DNA of 17,063 bases from Burkholderiales bacterium (GTDB lineage Bacteria; Pseudomonadota; Gammaproteobacteria; Burkholderiales; Usitatibacteraceae): assembly GCA_025350945.1 (NCBI GenBank), contig JANXWW010000129.1:1-17063 (forward strand), in the 5' to 3' direction. The notes below the pieces were generated by a model. It was given only the letters and a program-made list of their open reading frames with translations, made no database searches and was not told the origin of the DNA. The position numbers were made by a program, and so were the translations under genes. Shown here piece by piece: positions 15,461-17,063 of this stretch; position 1 is the stretch's first letter, and every line of letters begins with the position of its first letter.

Positions 15461-16866
15461 ATCGATCGACACAGTGCATCAATGGTGGCCAACGTTTGCG
15501 TGACCAGGTGCTGGAATTCTTCATCTTCGATGATGTAGGGCGGCATGAAGTAAACGGTGTTGCCAATTGGCCGCAATAGTACGCCGCGTTGCAAGCTGGC
15601 CGTAAAAAATTGTCGTGCGAAATCAGGTTTATTCGAATCCACTTCAAACGCCCAAATCATGCCAAGGTGACGGAAATTTTTAACGCGTGGATGAGTGGCA
15701 AGCGGCAATACAAGTTTCGAAAACCGCGTGGCCTTTGCGCGATTATTCTCAATTACATTGTCTGATGCAAATATATCCAGTGTCGCCAACGCTGCGCGAC
15801 ATGCCAGCGCACTGCCGGTATACGAATGCGAGTGCAAAAAACCACGCGCCGTATCGTCCGCATAAAACGCGTCATAAATTTGATCCGTCGACAGCACGCA
15901 CGACAGCGGCAAATAGCCGCCGGTAATACCTTTCGACAAACACATCAAGTCGGGCCGCGCACTCGCTTGCTCGCACGCGAACATCGACCCAGTGCGACCA
16001 AAGCCGGTCATGATTTCGTCGGCAATAAAATGCACTTCATATTTTGTGCAAAGCTCGCGCGCTTTTTTTAAATAATCGGGGTGATACATGCGCATGCCAT
16101 TGGCACCTTGCACCAGTGGTTCGACAATGAATGCGGCAATTTCAGTGGCGCGTGTTTCAAATAAGTATTCAAGCTCTGTACCGGCGTCCACAACACATTC
16201 AGGGCAGCATGCCTCGCCCCCGAAAGAGGAACCCCTTCGAAACGGCAAGCTGGATGCGGCGTTTGGGGCAGCGTGCCCGGAAATGCCCGTGGATATTGGC
16301 TTTTGCGCCACGTCACTGGGGAAATCAACAATCAAATTATTGTTTAACAGCGGCCCATATGCATCGCGAAAAATTGCCACGTCCGTGACGGCGAGCGCAC
16401 CCAGCGTTTCGCCGTGATAGCTGCCTCTGAGGCTCACGAATTTTTGCTTCGCGGGTTTGCCGCTATTGCGCCAAAAATGAAAACTCATTTTCAACGCAAT
16501 TTCCACCGCGCTCGCGCCATCGCTCGCGTAGAACGCGTGACCCAAGCCAGTCAGTTTGCCCAAGCGCTCCGCCAGCTCAATCGCAGGTCCATGCGTAAAG
16601 CTCGCGAGCATCACGTGCTCAAGATTATCAAGCTGATTTTTTAGTGCGGCGTTAATGCGTGGATTTGCGTGGCCGAATAAATTGACCCACCACGAACTGA
16701 CCGCATCGAGATAACGGCGCCCTTCGTAGTCATAGAGCCAGACGCCGCGAGCGCGCGCAATCGGCAGCAGCGGCAGCGTCTCGTGTTGCTTCATTTGCGT
16801 GCACGGGTGCCACACCGCGCCCGTGCTGCGTGCAAGCCACTCGGCATTGGCAGCGCTGGTCTTCAT
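15457..16866 (-). CDS. bioA: Adenosylmethionine--8-amino-7-oxononanoate aminotransferase BioA
   Basis: BioA is the PLP-dependent transaminase making 7,8-diaminopelargonate with S-adenosylmethionine as amino donor, the antepenultimate step of biotin synthesis. Signatures are WHPCTQMK near the start, AVSSWWVNLFGHANPRIN, YASDGASAVEIALKMSFHFWR, GSYHGET, ADEIMTGFGRTG, and the PLP lysine Lys312 in CLSKGITGGY. At 469 residues it is longer than E. coli BioA (429), mainly because of an extra segment near residues 188-225 that looks like an inserted palindromic element. The frame stays open and all visible active-site motifs are intact, so it is probably functional. The ATG at 16866 overlaps the stop of an upstream frame as ATGA, and its own stop overlaps dacB the same way. 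No bioF, bioD or bioB lies in the window. Confidence 0.95.
   Translation of the reverse strand: MKTSAANAEWLARSTGAVWHPCTQMKQHETLPLLPIARARGVWLYDYEGRRYLDAVSSWWVNLFGHANPRINAALKNQLDNLEHVMLASFTHGPAIELAERLGKLTGLGHAFYASDGASAVEIALKMSFHFWRNSGKPAKQKFVSLRGSYHGETLGALAVTDVAIFRDAYGPLLNNNLIVDFPSDVAQKPISTGISGHAAPNAASSLPFRRGSSFGGEACCPECVVDAGTELEYLFETRATEIAAFIVEPLVQGANGMRMYHPDYLKKARELCTKYEVHFIADEIMTGFGRTGSMFACEQASARPDLMCLSKGITGGYLPLSCVLSTDQIYDAFYADDTARGFLHSHSYTGSALACRAALATLDIFASDNVIENNRAKATRFSKLVLPLATHPRVKNFRHLGMIWAFEVDSNKPDFARQFFTASLQRGVLLRPIGNTVYFMPPYIIEDEEFQHLVTQTLATIDALCRSI
16202..16278. repeat. Imperfect palindromic element inserted in frame in bioA
   Basis: The left arm starts GGGCAGCATGCC then CGCCCCC. 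The right arm ends GGGGCAGCGTGCCC. Their ends are complementary over GGGCA, GC, TGCC and a C-run, with single-base bulges. The roughly 77 bases between them encode a stretch rich in Gly, Ala, Ser, Cys and Arg (including SSLPFRRGSSFGGEACCPEC). That stretch has no counterpart I recognise in BioA proteins and falls in a variable region before IAAFIVEPLVQ. No second copy was found in this window, so calling it a mobile repeat is an inference. Confidence 0.5.
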
Positions 16867-17063
16867 TGGCTGCCCGGGGTTGTTACGGGAAACGGCGTCT
16901 TGCTCGGCGCATGCATCATGCGAAATGGGGGGCGCACCAGCGTCTTCTCCACATCAAGATTGTTGCGCGCGCTGTCGTAAGAGTTTTTAAGGGCGCGTGG
17001 CAGGCGACGGTCAACCTTGCCCTGGTGCACAGCGTTGTTGAATATGCGTGGCATAGTTTGTGC
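16863..17063 (-). CDS. Unrecognised ORF upstream of bioA, probably 5'-truncated by the window edge
   Basis: A minus-strand frame is open from the window edge to a TGA at 16863-16865 that overlaps the bioA ATG (ATGA). The first ATG inside the window is at 17054, giving 63 residues, but three further upstream codons are also open, so the gene may continue outside. The codons look like those of the neighbouring genes, with many G/C third positions. The product is basic in its first part (FNNAVHQGKVDRRLPRAL) and Pro-rich at the end. I recognise no domain. The 4-base overlap with bioA is the main reason to think it is translated. A CGCATG-CAT-CATGCG dyad (16908-16922) lies within it. Confidence 0.45.
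   Translation of the reverse strand, partial: AQTMPRIFNNAVHQGKVDRRLPRALKNSYDSARNNLDVEKTLVRPPFRMMHAPSKTPFPVTTPGSQ

Overview
The window reads as ordinary chromosome of a moderate-GC betaproteobacterium. I infer this from the adjacent hemE and priA genes, a BioA of the betaproteobacterial type, and the overall protein style. The exact taxon cannot be fixed from the sequence alone. Most of the window is housekeeping. No phage, insertion sequence, CRISPR array, toxin-antitoxin pair or defence island was found.

Layout. At the left edge, on the minus strand, lies tRNA-Phe(GAA) with its own strong promoter. Next come priA (replication-restart helicase) and hemE (uroporphyrinogen decarboxylase), also on the minus strand and separated by a 355-bp gap that contains a perfect DnaA box. 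Divergent from hemE is ubiA (ubiquinone biosynthesis), followed by a gene for a small exported DUF302 protein. Convergent with that gene is a PaiB-like FMN-binding protein gene. A coupled kefF-kefC pair (glutathione-gated potassium efflux) follows on the plus strand.

The middle is a signalling block. An OmpR-type response regulator (minus strand) is divergent from a MASE1-PAS-HisKA-HATPase-REC hybrid histidine kinase (plus strand). The next plus-strand gene encodes a stand-alone EAL-domain cyclic-di-GMP phosphodiesterase whose catalytic residues look intact. Related TGTAA(T/C)C motifs lie both in the regulator/kinase divergent region and in front of the EAL gene. This suggests, without proving, that the three genes form one circuit.

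At the right edge, a minus-strand operon runs from an unrecognised partial ORF through bioA (biotin synthesis) to dacB (PBP4-type peptidoglycan carboxypeptidase/endopeptidase). The genes are joined by 4-base ATGA overlaps.

The most unusual features are small in-frame insertions and expansions inside conserved genes. They are a 12-bp tandem repeat encoding Gly-Arg-Gly-Thr units in PriA, a roughly 77-bp imperfectly palindromic element inside bioA, and a 12-bp duplication in dacB. DacB also carries a KGG variant of the usual KTG motif. I see no convincing new multi-gene system; the best candidate for new biology is the regulator/kinase/EAL module.
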